NCBI GenBank assembly: GCA_910589555.1
Contig: CAJUTE010000002.1
Span: forward strand, 1 to 64,000
Length of the DNA: 64,000 nucleotides
Origin: an uncultured Muribaculum sp.
Lineage (GTDB): Bacteria > Bacteroidota > Bacteroidia > Bacteroidales > Muribaculaceae
Direction: 5' to 3'
Part shown: positions 43,399-53,243 of the stretch, in pieces
Layout: each line of letters starts with the position of its first letter
Numbering within the stretch: position 1 is the first letter of the stretch
The notes under the pieces: model-generated
The model's input: the letters and a program-made list of their open reading frames with translations, nothing else
What the model was told of the DNA's origin: nothing
Database searches by the model: none
Made by a program: the position numbers and the translations under genes

Positions 43399-46017
43399 TC
43401 AGGATTTGCCGGTGATGATGGCGCGGATGTCGTTGAGCTTGTTGAGCGCCGCCATAGGGGTGAGATTATTGATGTCGATGTTGATGATCTCATCGCGTAT
43501 CTGGGTGAGCACCGGGTCGTCAAGCTGAAAGAATGACAGTTGCACGCCGCCGCGCTCATCGGCTACTTTCCCGAGATTTTTATTCATCGATTCCTGACGG
43601 TTGGCTGTTTCAAGATGCTTGAGCACCTCATTGGCTCGCGTCACGATTGATTGCGGCATTCCCGCAAGTTTTGCCACGTGAATACCGAAGCTGTGTTCGC
43701 TTCCTCCGGCGGCGAGTTTGCGCAGGAACACCACCTTGCCGTTTATCTCCTTGACCGACACATTGAAATTCTTCACCCTCGGGAAGCTCGCCTCCATGTC
43801 GTTCAGCTCATGGTAGTGGGTGGCAAACAGTGTCTTGGGGTGGAGCGCACTGTATTCATGGATATGCTCCACGATAGCCCAGGCTATTGAAATGCCGTCG
43901 TAGGTGGAAGTGCCTCTGCCGAGTTCGTCAAAGAGGATGAGGCTTCTCTCGCTCATGTTGTTGAGTATCGCCGCCGCCTCGTTCATCTCCACCATGAATG
44001 TCGATTCGCCGAGCGAAATGTTGTCACTGGCGCCCACACGTGTGAAAATCTTGTCGACGATGCCTATTTTTGCTGCATCGGCGGCGACGAAACATCCTAT
44101 CTGCGCGAGCAGCACATTGAGCGCCGTCTGTCGCAGCAGAGCCGATTTACCCGACATATTCGGACCGGTGATCATCATGATCTGGGTGGAATTGTTGCCG
44201 AGCTTCACGCTGTTGGATATGTATGCTTCGCCCGGAGGCAGTTGCTTTTCAATCACGGGGTGACGTCCCTCGGTGATGGCAATGTCAAGCGAGTCATCGA
44301 CTACGGGGCGGTTGTAGTGGTTTTCCATCGACACACGGGTGAATGCTGACAGCACGTCGAGCCGCGCCACCAATGATGCGTTGAGCTGTATTGCAGGGAT
44401 GTACTCCGCCACACAGGCAACAAGTTCGGCATACAACCGGAATTCGATGGATGCTATTTTCTCCTCGGCTCCGAGTATTGTCTCCTCATATTCTTTAAGT
44501 TCCTGGGTGATGTAGCGTTCGGCATTCACGAGAGTCTGCTTTCTGATCCACTCCGCAGGAACTTTCGACTTGTGGGTGTTGGTGACTTCGATATAGTAGC
44601 CGAACACGTTGTTGTAACCTATTTTCAGGCTCGGTATGCCTGTAGCCACGCTTTCGCGTTCCTGAACGCTGCGCAGATAATCCTTGCCATTGCTTGAAAT
44701 CTCTCGCAGGCGGTCGAGCTCTTCATCGACGCCGCTGCGTATTACGTTGCCCTTGTTCAGGGCTACGGGGGCATCCTCGACGATCTCGCGTTCGATGCGG
44801 TCGCGCAGCTGTTGGCAGGGGTTCAGTTGCTCGCCGATGGCTTTAAGCGCGTCAAGTCCGGCATTGGCGGCAAGTTGCTTTATGGGGCTTATCGCAGTCA
44901 AGGCGTTGCGCAGCTGAATAAGTTCACGAGGTGTGACACGCCCCACGGCGACTTTGGATATCACTCGCTCCATGTCGCCTATATGTTCGAGATTCTCTAA
45001 CAGTTCCTCGCGTTGCTCAGGGTTGCGGAAGAAATATTCTACCACGTCAAGACGCTTGTTTATGGCGTTGACATCCTTGAGCGGGAAGAGTATCCACCGT
45101 CTCAGCAGTCGCGCTCCCATAGGGCTCACAGTGCGGTCTATGACGCTCAGAAGGCTTTTTCCGTCCTCGTTCATGCTGTCGATAAGTTCAAGGTTTCTCA
45201 CGGTGAACTTGTCGAGTCGCACAAAGCGCTCCTCCTCGATGCGTTTTATGCGGTTGATGTGGCTTATCTGGGTGTGTTTCGTGATGTCGAGATAGTGTAG
45301 CACGGCTCCTGCGGCTACGATGGCGGCATGAAGCGCGTGGATGCCGAATCCCTTCAGATTGCGTGTCTCAAATTGACGCAGCAGTCGTTCATGGGCGGCG
45401 TCTTCGGTGAATATCCAGTCATCGAGCTCAAATGACAGCAGTTTGCTTGAGAAGGTTGCTTCAAGCAGCTTGCGGTTGCCGCGTTCGACAAGCACTTCCT
45501 TTGGCGAAAAGTTATTGAGCAGCTTCTCGATATAGTCGGCAGGACCCTCGGCAGTGAGAAATTCACCTGTGGAGATGTCGAGAAATGCTATCCCGATTAT
45601 GCCTGATTTGGTGAAGTGGACGGCGGCAAGAAAATTGTTTTCCTTATGGTTGAGTACGTTGTCATTGACTGCGACACCGGGTGTCACCAACTCCGTTATG
45701 CCGCGTTTCACGAGTTTTTTTGTCAGTTTCGGATCCTCAAGCTGCTCGCATATCGCCACACGCTTGCCGGCTCTTACGAGCTTGGGCAGGTAGGAGTCGA
45801 GCGCGTGGTGGGGAAAACCGGCAAGCTCCACGTACTGCGCCACGCCGTTGGCGCGCCGCGTAAGTGTTATTCCGAGAATTTCCGAGGCAGCGATAGCGTC
45901 ATCGGAAAAGGTTTCATAGAAGTCACCTACACGGAACAGCAATATCGCGTCGGGATGCTTCTGTTTCATCTCGATATATTGCTTCATGAGGGGAGTTTCA
46001 GCGATTTTCTTTGCCAC
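43399..46017 (-). CDS. mutS: DNA mismatch repair protein MutS
   Basis: The 872-residue protein detects mismatches and starts repair with MutL. The N-terminal mismatch-reading domain has the FxE-type loop (LFRVGDFYETF, near 24). The ATPase has Walker A MITGPNMSGKSALLR near 620, and the later SLILFDELGRGTSTYDG and ATHYHELN. The length is normal for MutS1. The start is supported by the conserved TPLMKQYIEMKQKHPD N-terminus. A near-consensus TAACTTTA box (46050-46057, minus strand) precedes it. Confidence 0.97.
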   Translation of the reverse strand: MAKKIAETPLMKQYIEMKQKHPDAILLFRVGDFYETFSDDAIAASEILGITLTRRANGVAQYVELAGFPHHALDSYLPKLVRAGKRVAICEQLEDPKLTKKLVKRGITELVTPGVAVNDNVLNHKENNFLAAVHFTKSGIIGIAFLDISTGEFLTAEGPADYIEKLLNNFSPKEVLVERGNRKLLEATFSSKLLSFELDDWIFTEDAAHERLLRQFETRNLKGFGIHALHAAIVAAGAVLHYLDITKHTQISHINRIKRIEEERFVRLDKFTVRNLELIDSMNEDGKSLLSVIDRTVSPMGARLLRRWILFPLKDVNAINKRLDVVEYFFRNPEQREELLENLEHIGDMERVISKVAVGRVTPRELIQLRNALTAISPIKQLAANAGLDALKAIGEQLNPCQQLRDRIEREIVEDAPVALNKGNVIRSGVDEELDRLREISSNGKDYLRSVQERESVATGIPSLKIGYNNVFGYYIEVTNTHKSKVPAEWIRKQTLVNAERYITQELKEYEETILGAEEKIASIEFRLYAELVACVAEYIPAIQLNASLVARLDVLSAFTRVSMENHYNRPVVDDSLDIAITEGRHPVIEKQLPPGEAYISNSVKLGNNSTQIMMITGPNMSGKSALLRQTALNVLLAQIGCFVAADAAKIGIVDKIFTRVGASDNISLGESTFMVEMNEAAAILNNMSERSLILFDELGRGTSTYDGISIAWAIVEHIHEYSALHPKTLFATHYHELNDMEASFPRVKNFNVSVKEINGKVVFLRKLAAGGSEHSFGIHVAKLAGMPQSIVTRANEVLKHLETANRQESMNKNLGKVADERGGVQLSFFQLDDPVLTQIRDEIINIDINNLTPMAALNKLNDIRAIITGKS

Positions 46018-46434
46018 GGCAGTCTTATTTTGGAGTTAAAACACTAATGTAAAGTTAGCGCTTCCGCCTGAGCCTTGCAAGTTACATTTTGAAAATCTGA
46101 TGCCTGAGCTTGTGATTTTTTCTGCGGAATATAGCGTTAACGTATTTTAACTATATGGGGCATATCATACTGAAGAATGCCTTATTTAACTTAATTGACG
46201 GTGTGTAATTGGCAGAAGAACAAAACATTACCTTATGGTCATGCGGTGACTTAATGTATTTGTGACGCATTGATGTGCTTGTGATGAGCGATAAATATGC
46301 TGAATAACATGTTATTAACTCTGAAAAATTAATAAATTTGCACAAAGAATCGGATTGAGACATAATTTTAATCACATCTAAAGTGCCTTGAATTAACCAT
46401 TTGTATATATTTTAATTTTTAAATCAAAAGTAGC
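46018..46434. other. Intergenic region between mutS and the pectin methylesterase gene
   Basis: It is A+T rich with no believable gene. It holds the mutS promoter box (minus strand, 46050-46057) and a TAAATTTG box at 46333-46340 for the esterase. Nothing else clear was seen apart from a short GGCAT/ATGCC inverted repeat near 46158-46182. Confidence 0.6.
46333..46340 (+). promoter_or_regulatory. TAAATTTG -7 box of the pectin methylesterase gene
   Basis: It matches TAnnTTTG about 95 bases before the ATG, giving a leader of about 90 bases. The -33 match is poor. Confidence 0.45.
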
Positions 46435-49400
46435 ATGAAAAAATCGATTACGAGGATGCTGTGGATCGTAGCAATGATGCTTGTTCCTGCCCTCAGCGCA
46501 TGGGCGGATGCTGCCTATGTCGACATTCCCGGTACTCTTAAATGGACTGATATCACCTGTGTCGGTGGTTGTAAATGGGAAGGCGGAGGCGCCAACATCG
46601 GCTATATGCGTCATGGCGTGGGATTCACCATCAACATGAATGTGAAGGAGGCAGGTGTTTATGCTCTGTCATACGATGTGACCTGGTTTGCCAACAAGAC
46701 TCATGTTGTGGCTGAAGTTATTGACGTAAACACTGACAAGGTGGAATATTCCACTTGGCTGAATGTGACAGGTGCCAAGCATTATGACCATAATCTGCTT
46801 ATGACCACAGGATTGAAGCAGGTGAAATTCACATTTACCAATCCGAACATCGGAACTTCATGGCTCTACAATGTGCCGATGCCTAAGTTTGAGAAGGTAG
46901 GCGAGAAGGTAGCCATACTTCAGGATTTCATTCCCGAAGATGCTGAAACCGGAGAATTTGAGGGCTATGACTTCAACGTGAATCTGCCCGTAAGCTATAC
47001 AAGCGAAAACTTTGTGTTCACGGCTCCGTCACTCAACGGTACTTTGGAGGTTACCGCCACTCAGGGTGAAACACCTGTCAAAGTCACTTCGCTTGGCAAC
47101 GGTAAATATTCTATCCCCACTCCGGCTTCCGGCTCGGTATCGGTGATAGGGATTAAGCTTACGCCTGATGCCGGTGCGGTGGTTGACCGCACTGAGTTTT
47201 CTGTGCGTGTGTTCCACATCGGAGCCATTGGCATAAAGAGCCTTGTGATCGATGGTACTGACATGGACGCTGACTTCCTCGCAATGCTTAATAAGGATGG
47301 CGAAAAAACAGAGTTGACATTGCCCGACTATGTGCTCACCACTGTGCCTTCTTTGCAGGGTGAATATGTGCACGGCGACCAGTTTAAAGCTGATGGCAAG
47401 CTTGAAAATGGCGTGGTGAAGTTCAATTTCAAGGCTGAGACCGGTGGTCTTGCCAAGGAATTCATCCTTTCGTTCCCGACTTACAAGCCTTACACTCCTG
47501 CCGCCGATGACGAGACAGAGGTGATTAAGTTTGACGATAACCGTCCCTCAGGATCTGACTGGCACAATGACCTCTATTCGATAAGCGGTGTCAATGACGG
47601 ATACCAGAGCTGGTTCAAAGGACGCTCGGGTGAACACACTCTCACCATCCCTGCTAATTACGAGGTGAAGCAATTGATCTTCCGTGACCTTAAAAACAAT
47701 TATGCCGGCAATATCGCCAGCATTACCAATGTGAAGTCGGACGGCGCTACAATAGTGGCTCCGAGCTTCAGCGGATTCCAGCATGAGAATGTCAAGCTCG
47801 TAAACCTCGTGTATAACTTTGAGAATCATGTTGCCGGAACTCCTATAAGCTTCACTTATGAGGGCGGCGGACAGATGATGTGGTCATTCGAGCTTACTGT
47901 TGTAAAGAAAACTCTTTCAGGTGCTCCCAAACTCGAAAATCTTACGATTGTTGCTCCCGAGGGTACTAACCACTTTGTCGCAATCGCTAAATTTGACCGT
48001 GTGATTACCAAGGCTGTCGCTTCTGTAGGTTCAAAAACTATTCTTGGAACTGCCGGTTCGCCTACAGTCTACTTCCCCTTCACCGATCTTGACTATTCAA
48101 GCAAATACACTCTCACTATAGCCGCCGGCGACATTGTTGATGAGTATGGCAACAAGACCACCGAACCTATCACAAAAGAGGTTTCAATCGGCGCAAAAGC
48201 TGTCGTGGCTAAGGCTATGCCGGTAATCGTGTCGTCGGTCGATGAGTTGCGCGCTGCCGCTGCCGACATAAATGGTAAAGTGGTGTTCGTGCTTAATGGC
48301 GACTATAATCTTGGTTCTGACCCGATTGTCATCCGTGGTGAAAACTTCTCGGTAGTAGGTCAGAGCAAAGAGGGTGTCATTATTCACGGTAAGCTGGATG
48401 GAATTTCCAATCCTATTTTCTCAACTCGCTACAGTACCGACATTTATCTTCAGGACATCACTCTCCGCAATGATTTTGATTGGGATGTTAAGAGCCGTGG
48501 CGGTGTAGGCGTGGCGCTTGGCAGCGGAACCCGCGAAATTGCCTACAATATCTCGCTTCAGAGCCAGCAGGACACTCAGGTGACCAACGGCACCGACGGA
48601 TACTATGAGAATTGCGATATCTACGGAGCTGTCGACTTCATCTGCGGTGGCGGAAACCAGTTCTATAAGAATTGCAACCTCGTCATCACCAATCCGGGTC
48701 ACATCACAGCTCCGTCGACCGGAACAGGTCATGAATGGGGTTATGTGTTTGACGGTTGTGAGATCAGCCCCTATAGCGGCTCTTACGACTTCGCTCCCGA
48801 TTCAAAGGGTAACACTTATAACCTCGGACGTCCTTGGCAAAACGAGCCGCGCGCCTACTTCCTGCGCACTAAGATGAACCTCAAGCCTAATGATGCCGGT
48901 TGGGGCTCGATGGGCAATCTGAATACCCACTTCTATGAATATGCCTCGGTAGACTCTAATGGCAATCCTCTGGATCTTTCTGTAAGAACCAACTCTCCCA
49001 CACATGCCGGAACTCCTTACACTCCGGTGCTCACTGATGATGAGGCGGCTAAGTTCACCCTGACCAATGTCATAGGACTCAAGGAAAGCTTCGTGCCCAC
49101 TGACTACACCAAGCAGCTCTCTGCCCCTGTAGCAATCGTGAAAGACGGAAAATTGAGCTGGGCTGATATGGACGATGCTCTCTATTATGTCATCACTAAG
49201 GATGGTGTATTTGTCGATGCTGTAATTGACGCATCTTATGCTCCTGCTGCTGATGGCGCTTACTGCATTCAGGCAGCAAATGCCCGTGGAGGTTTGAGCG
49301 GAATGTCGGCTCCTGTCAACTATACCCAGTCAGGCATTACCGACATTACTGTCGATGGAGAAGATGCCGACGTGCGATATTTCAACATTCAGGGTCAGCC

Positions 49401-49485
49401 TGTCGACGGCACGACCACCGGTGTTGTGGTACGCATCTCGAAGGATGCCAATGGCAAAATAAAAGCTGAAAAGATTATACGCTGA
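46435..49485 (+). CDS. Multidomain secreted pectin methylesterase (CE8)
   Basis: The 1016-residue protein has a signal peptide (about 1-24). Two or three beta-sandwich or Ig-like domains follow (about 25-590), of which the part near 360-490 (DWHNDLYSISGVNDGYQSW) resembles a carbohydrate-binding module. The CE8 right-handed beta-helix spans about 595-885. Catalytic motifs are SQQDTQ with Asp713, GAVDFICGGG with Asp734 and LGRPWQ with Arg near 799. It removes methyl esters from homogalacturonan outside the cell. The C-terminus (YFNIQGQPVDGTTTGVVVRI...KAEKIIR) resembles the sorting-like tail of the xylanase at 54304-57360. It stands alone, with a strong terminator downstream. Confidence 0.9.
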   Translation: MKKSITRMLWIVAMMLVPALSAWADAAYVDIPGTLKWTDITCVGGCKWEGGGANIGYMRHGVGFTINMNVKEAGVYALSYDVTWFANKTHVVAEVIDVNTDKVEYSTWLNVTGAKHYDHNLLMTTGLKQVKFTFTNPNIGTSWLYNVPMPKFEKVGEKVAILQDFIPEDAETGEFEGYDFNVNLPVSYTSENFVFTAPSLNGTLEVTATQGETPVKVTSLGNGKYSIPTPASGSVSVIGIKLTPDAGAVVDRTEFSVRVFHIGAIGIKSLVIDGTDMDADFLAMLNKDGEKTELTLPDYVLTTVPSLQGEYVHGDQFKADGKLENGVVKFNFKAETGGLAKEFILSFPTYKPYTPAADDETEVIKFDDNRPSGSDWHNDLYSISGVNDGYQSWFKGRSGEHTLTIPANYEVKQLIFRDLKNNYAGNIASITNVKSDGATIVAPSFSGFQHENVKLVNLVYNFENHVAGTPISFTYEGGGQMMWSFELTVVKKTLSGAPKLENLTIVAPEGTNHFVAIAKFDRVITKAVASVGSKTILGTAGSPTVYFPFTDLDYSSKYTLTIAAGDIVDEYGNKTTEPITKEVSIGAKAVVAKAMPVIVSSVDELRAAAADINGKVVFVLNGDYNLGSDPIVIRGENFSVVGQSKEGVIIHGKLDGISNPIFSTRYSTDIYLQDITLRNDFDWDVKSRGGVGVALGSGTREIAYNISLQSQQDTQVTNGTDGYYENCDIYGAVDFICGGGNQFYKNCNLVITNPGHITAPSTGTGHEWGYVFDGCEISPYSGSYDFAPDSKGNTYNLGRPWQNEPRAYFLRTKMNLKPNDAGWGSMGNLNTHFYEYASVDSNGNPLDLSVRTNSPTHAGTPYTPVLTDDEAAKFTLTNVIGLKESFVPTDYTKQLSAPVAIVKDGKLSWADMDDALYYVITKDGVFVDAVIDASYAPAADGAYCIQAANARGGLSGMSAPVNYTQSGITDITVDGEDADVRYFNIQGQPVDGTTTGVVVRISKDANGKIKAEKIIR

Positions 49486-49512
49486 TAGCGATTAGGTTTG
49501 TTTTTATATGGG

Positions 49513-49550
49513 AAGTGCCGGGAATCAGAAATCGATTCTCGGCACTTTTC
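49513..49550 (+). terminator. Terminator of the pectin methylesterase gene
   Basis: A 14-pair stem AAGTGCCGGGAATC/GATTCTCGGCACTT (one G-U pair) with a seven-base loop, followed by TTTCC. Confidence 0.85.
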
Positions 49551-49599
49551 CTTTCTCACCCAATGCCCTGTCATCGCATAGCAAAACCGCACACAAATA

Positions 49600-49673
49600 G
49601 AAAGACAATGCTTATGCACATACGATTCAGTATGGTATATTTTAGATTAAACGTCTGAAAGACAATGCTTATG
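49600..49673 (+). repeat. 17-bp direct repeat pair upstream of frc
   Basis: GAAAGACAATGCTTATG occurs at 49600-49616 and exactly again at 49657-49673, 57 bases apart. Its role is unknown. Confidence 0.7.
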
Positions 49674-49964
49674 AATAACCGCGGTACAGGACGCCGCAGG
49701 CGACCTGTGCCCGGAAAAACGCACACCTTGAATGCACTCTGAAAAGAGTGCCCCTGAATTGACACTTATCTTCTGCGACACCCCGTGTATGTCGCCGCCA
49801 TGCGGCTTGTTCGGGAATGTGCATGGGATATGATTGTGTGCGGTTAAAAAAGGTAAAATTGTTAAAATCGTTGTTGATTCTGCAACTTTACCTCGGTTGC
49901 GGATGTTTTGTGTGTATATGCACTGAAAATTTAGAACTTACATACATAAAAAATACTTACTATT

Positions 49965-51281
49965 ATGAACACAGCTCCATTACAAGGAATTAAAATTGTA
50001 GACTTCACTGAAGTCCAGTCAGGTCCGTCATGTACACAATTGTTAGCGTGGCTTGGCGCGGAAGTGATTAAAATCGAACGTCCGGGAGTGGGCGATGCTA
50101 CACGTAAGGAATTGCAATTTGACCCCAATGAGCCGAGTTACTACTTCCTTCAGTTGAACAGTGATAAGAAGTCGCTTGCGCTTGATGCCAAGACCCCCGA
50201 CGGCAAGGAGATTCTTACAAAACTTATCAAAGAAGCCGATATATTTATTGAAAATCTTCACCCGGGAGCCATGGATAAACTTGGCTTTAGCTGGGAGGTG
50301 GTTCACAAGTTGAATCCTAAATGTATCTACGGAACAATCAAGGGCTTCCCTGAATCATCTAAATATAAGGACTTGAAGGCTTATGAGCCTATCGCTCAGG
50401 TGACTGCCGCAGCAGCATCTACCACAGGATGGTATGAGGGCGAATATAACGTGCCTACTCAGTCAGGTGCCGCGCTTGGCGACTCAAACACCGGTATGCA
50501 CCTTGCTATCGGTATTCTTGCCGCATTGGTTCAGCGTAACATCACCGGTGAAGGCAGCTTCGTATATCAGTCAATGCACAATGCTTGTCTTAACCTGTGT
50601 CGTATCAAGACTCGTGACCAGTTGACTCTGGATAAAATCGGCTATCTTACCCAGTTCCCGCAATATCCTAATGGTAAATTTGGAGACTGTGTTCCTCGTT
50701 CAGGTAATATCGAGGGTGGTGGCGTGCTTGGCTGGACCTACAAATGTAAGCCTGCCGGTGCCAATGATTCAGCTCTTGATGCCAACAATTATGTTTACGT
50801 CATCCTTCAACGTGGCGCAAAAGACTTTGAGCTCTTCTGTAATGCTGTCGGATTCCAGGATTGGCTTACCAACCCCGATTTCAACACTGCCGACGCTCGT
50901 GACCGCCACAAAGATGAAATTTACAAGCGTATCGGCGCATGGACTGCCGACAAGACCAAGTTTGAGGTTACCGAGATTCTCGGCAAGGCAGGCGTGCCGG
51001 TAGGACCGGTGCTTTCTACTAAGGAGATGATGTCCGACGAGTCGCTGTATGACGGCAACACCTTGGTTAAGATCAATCAGGGAGGCAACATCGGTGAGTT
51101 TGTCACTGTGGGTGTGCCATTCACCATCTCTAACTACCAGCCTACCTATGGACCGTGTCCTGCTTTGGGTGGCAACACTGAGGAGATTTTGACCTCACTT
51201 GGCTATACTGCCGAGCAGCAGGCTCAGTTCAAGGCTAACGGAACTACCGCGCCTATGCCAAAGGCAGCTCCGTCTAAATAA
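49965..51281 (+). CDS. frc: Formyl-CoA:oxalate CoA-transferase
   Basis: The 438-residue class III (CaiB/BaiF) CoA-transferase moves CoA from formyl-CoA to oxalate, making oxalyl-CoA and formate. Family marks are DFTEVQSGPSCTQLLAWLGAEV with the conserved Gln near residue 16 and IKIERPGVGDATR. The catalytic Asp is at about 173 in GDSNTGMHLAIG, and a Gly-rich loop (NIEGGGVLGW) is expected to close over the site. The closeness of these segments to characterised oxalate Frc/YfdW, and the next gene oxc, support this over other CoA-transferases. It is the first gene of a three-gene operon. Confidence 0.94.
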   Translation: MNTAPLQGIKIVDFTEVQSGPSCTQLLAWLGAEVIKIERPGVGDATRKELQFDPNEPSYYFLQLNSDKKSLALDAKTPDGKEILTKLIKEADIFIENLHPGAMDKLGFSWEVVHKLNPKCIYGTIKGFPESSKYKDLKAYEPIAQVTAAAASTTGWYEGEYNVPTQSGAALGDSNTGMHLAIGILAALVQRNITGEGSFVYQSMHNACLNLCRIKTRDQLTLDKIGYLTQFPQYPNGKFGDCVPRSGNIEGGGVLGWTYKCKPAGANDSALDANNYVYVILQRGAKDFELFCNAVGFQDWLTNPDFNTADARDRHKDEIYKRIGAWTADKTKFEVTEILGKAGVPVGPVLSTKEMMSDESLYDGNTLVKINQGGNIGEFVTVGVPFTISNYQPTYGPCPALGGNTEEILTSLGYTAEQQAQFKANGTTAPMPKAAPSK

Positions 51282-51310
51282 AGATATAGCAGTAGAAACA
51301 GATTTTTGAT

Positions 51311-51366
51311 AAGGCTTGCAGGTTGCTGTGGCATCTTGATGGGTCACCGATCGGCAAGCCTTTTTC
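51311..51366 (+). terminator. Terminator-like hairpin between frc and oxc
   Basis: AAGGCTTGC (51311-51319) pairs with GCAAGCCTT (51354-51362) and the stem runs into a T run (TTTTT, 51361-51365). The 34-base loop could form further pairs. It looks like a partial terminator that would set oxc lower than frc, or a site of regulated readthrough. Confidence 0.6.
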
Positions 51367-51410
51367 ATAGACCCGGTAAATGTGTGAAATTTATAAAAAA
51401 CAATAAAAAT

Positions 51411-53162
51411 ATGGCTAATACAACTTCAAATACGGCTCCTGTGCAGCCTCATTTTCCTGAGCAGGTGACCGGTATGTATATTCTTGCCGAAGCGTTGAAA
51501 CGCGTTGGGCTTGACACTGTTTATGGACTTGTGGGTATTCCTGTCACAGAGACGGCATACGCCATGCAGAAAGTAGGGGTCAAGTATGTGGGATTCCGTT
51601 TCGAGCAGCAGGCAGGTATGGCTGCCGCAACCCACGGTTATCTTAGAAAATCGCCGGGGGTGCTCCTAACTGTGTCATCTCTCGGTTTTATGAACGGATT
51701 GACTGCTACTGCAAACGCCACTGTCAACTGCTATCCTATGATTCAGATTTCAGGCGCGAGCGATCCTACCATGGTCGACATGAAGATGGGTACCTACGAA
51801 GAGCTTGACCAGCTCAACACGGCACGTCCATTGGTTAAAGCCGCTTTCCGATGCAGCCATGCCAAGGATATTCCGAGTGCCGTGGCACGTGCCTACAGGG
51901 CTGCCGTCAGCGGTCGTCCCGGTGGCGTTTACATCGACATGACCACTCCCGCTCTTGCCGAAATCATGGATGCTTCCGAGGCTGAGAAACTATTCTTCGA
52001 ACCTGTCGATGCTTATTCACCCGTAGCTCCCAACAAGGAGGCGGTCGATCGTGCTGTCGAGATTCTTGCGTCAGCCAAGAAGCCGGCGATACTGCTCGGA
52101 AAGGGTGCCGCTTACGCGCAGGTCGATGACAAAATAAAGAACCTGATTGAGAAATACAATATACCTTACCTGCCGATGTCAATGGCTAAGGGGCTTATGC
52201 CTGACAATGGTCCGCTGAGCGCCCTGTCATGCCGTTCGACCATAATGAAAGAGTCGGACGTGGTGATGGTCATAGGCGCGCGTCTTAACTGGATGCTTTC
52301 ATTCGGCAGAGGCAAATGGAATCCGGCAATAAAGTTCATTCAGCTTGATGTCGAGCCTCAGGAGATCGATGTCAACGTGCCTATCGCAGCACCGGTGGTG
52401 GGTGATATGGGACTGTCGCTCGACGCTATTCTCGCCGGTCTTGCCGATAAGAAGATGAGCGCCGATCCTGCATGGGTATCTTCTCTTCAGGCTGAAAGCA
52501 AGGTGAAGAATGAAAAATTCGCGCAGCGCTTGAAAGATGCCGCAACCGTTTCGCCTATGAACCACTGGAGCGCGCTTAGCGCTGTCAAGCCTATCCTTGA
52601 AAGCAACCCGGATGTGATTCTGATCAATGAGGGTGCCAATACTCTTGACGATACACGTGATTCAATCGACATGTCGTTGCCGCGTCATCGTGTGGATTGC
52701 GCCACATGGGCTATCATGGGCATGGGCATGGGTTCAGCGATTGGAGCCGCCGTTGCCACCGGTAAATCGGTAGTGGCTATCGAGGGCGACTCGGCGTTCG
52801 GATTCTCAGGTATGGACTTCGGCACTATCTGCCGATTCAAACTTCCGGTGGCCGTGGTTATCTTCAATAATGGAGGTATATATAACAGCATTGGTGTCAA
52901 CCCGAGCACTGATCCGGCTATCGAACATGATCCGGCGCCTACCACTCTTGACATTGCGGCTCGTTACGATAAGATGGGTGAGGTGTTTGGCGTGAAGAAT
53001 GCCTACGTTACCACTCCGGCTGAATTGACAGCAGCGTTGACTGCCGCCATCGCCTCCAAGGAGCCTAACATCATAAATGTGCAGCTTGCCGCTGATGCCG
53101 GCAAGGAGAGCGGTCACATCGGCTACCTCAATCCTACTCCGCTGATTGACTATACCGTATAG
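51411..53162 (+). CDS. oxc: Oxalyl-CoA decarboxylase
   Basis: The 583-residue thiamine-diphosphate enzyme converts oxalyl-CoA to formyl-CoA and CO2, regenerating the CoA donor for Frc. The N-terminal pyrimidine-binding part has VYGLVGIPVTETAYAMQ and RFEQQAGMAAATHGYL with the catalytic Glu. The middle domain (about 195-345) has GKGAAYAQ. The C-terminal domain carries the diphosphate/Mg motif AIEGDSAFGFSGM...FNNGGIYNS. These segments are closer to Oxc than to acetolactate synthase. I start at MANTTSNTAPVQ; the open frame back to 51306 runs through the hairpin and is not coding. Confidence 0.94.
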   Translation: MANTTSNTAPVQPHFPEQVTGMYILAEALKRVGLDTVYGLVGIPVTETAYAMQKVGVKYVGFRFEQQAGMAAATHGYLRKSPGVLLTVSSLGFMNGLTATANATVNCYPMIQISGASDPTMVDMKMGTYEELDQLNTARPLVKAAFRCSHAKDIPSAVARAYRAAVSGRPGGVYIDMTTPALAEIMDASEAEKLFFEPVDAYSPVAPNKEAVDRAVEILASAKKPAILLGKGAAYAQVDDKIKNLIEKYNIPYLPMSMAKGLMPDNGPLSALSCRSTIMKESDVVMVIGARLNWMLSFGRGKWNPAIKFIQLDVEPQEIDVNVPIAAPVVGDMGLSLDAILAGLADKKMSADPAWVSSLQAESKVKNEKFAQRLKDAATVSPMNHWSALSAVKPILESNPDVILINEGANTLDDTRDSIDMSLPRHRVDCATWAIMGMGMGSAIGAAVATGKSVVAIEGDSAFGFSGMDFGTICRFKLPVAVVIFNNGGIYNSIGVNPSTDPAIEHDPAPTTLDIAARYDKMGEVFGVKNAYVTTPAELTAALTAAIASKEPNIINVQLAADAGKESGHIGYLNPTPLIDYTV

Positions 53163-53182
53163 CCATATCCTTCCTGTGCAGT

Positions 53183-53202
53183 TCCCCCTGGAAACAGGGG
53201 GG
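53183..53202 (+). terminator. Stable hairpin between oxc and the transporter gene
   Basis: CCCCCTG (53184-53190) pairs with CAGGGGG (53195-53201) around a GAAA tetraloop. A T run follows only after seven further bases, so attenuation or mRNA stabilisation is as likely as termination. Confidence 0.55.
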
Positions 53203-53243
53203 ACGCCTTTTCAAACTATTATTAATCTCTAAAAAATAAGGAT

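Larger units (their letters stand above)
49486..49964. other. Long intergenic region upstream of the oxalate operon, rich in hairpins
   Basis: After the terminator at 49513-49550 there is a 17-bp direct repeat (49600-49616 and 49657-49673), then hairpins ACAGG/CCTGT (49686-49708), GCACTC/GAGTGC (49734-49751) and GCCGC/GCGGC (49794-49806). An imperfect 11-bp inverted repeat follows (49851-49861 with 49883-49893, one mismatch). Short frames here do not look coding. No full promoter consensus was found before frc. Confidence 0.5.

Noticed and set aside
49571..49765. 64-codon minus-strand frame before the oxalate operon
   Set aside because: It spans the 17-bp direct repeats and hairpins and has no promoter or protein-like signal. 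It is treated as intergenic.
51306..51410. Upstream extension of oxc
   Set aside because: It consists of the terminator-like hairpin between frc and oxc. The ATG at 51411 gives the normal Oxc length.
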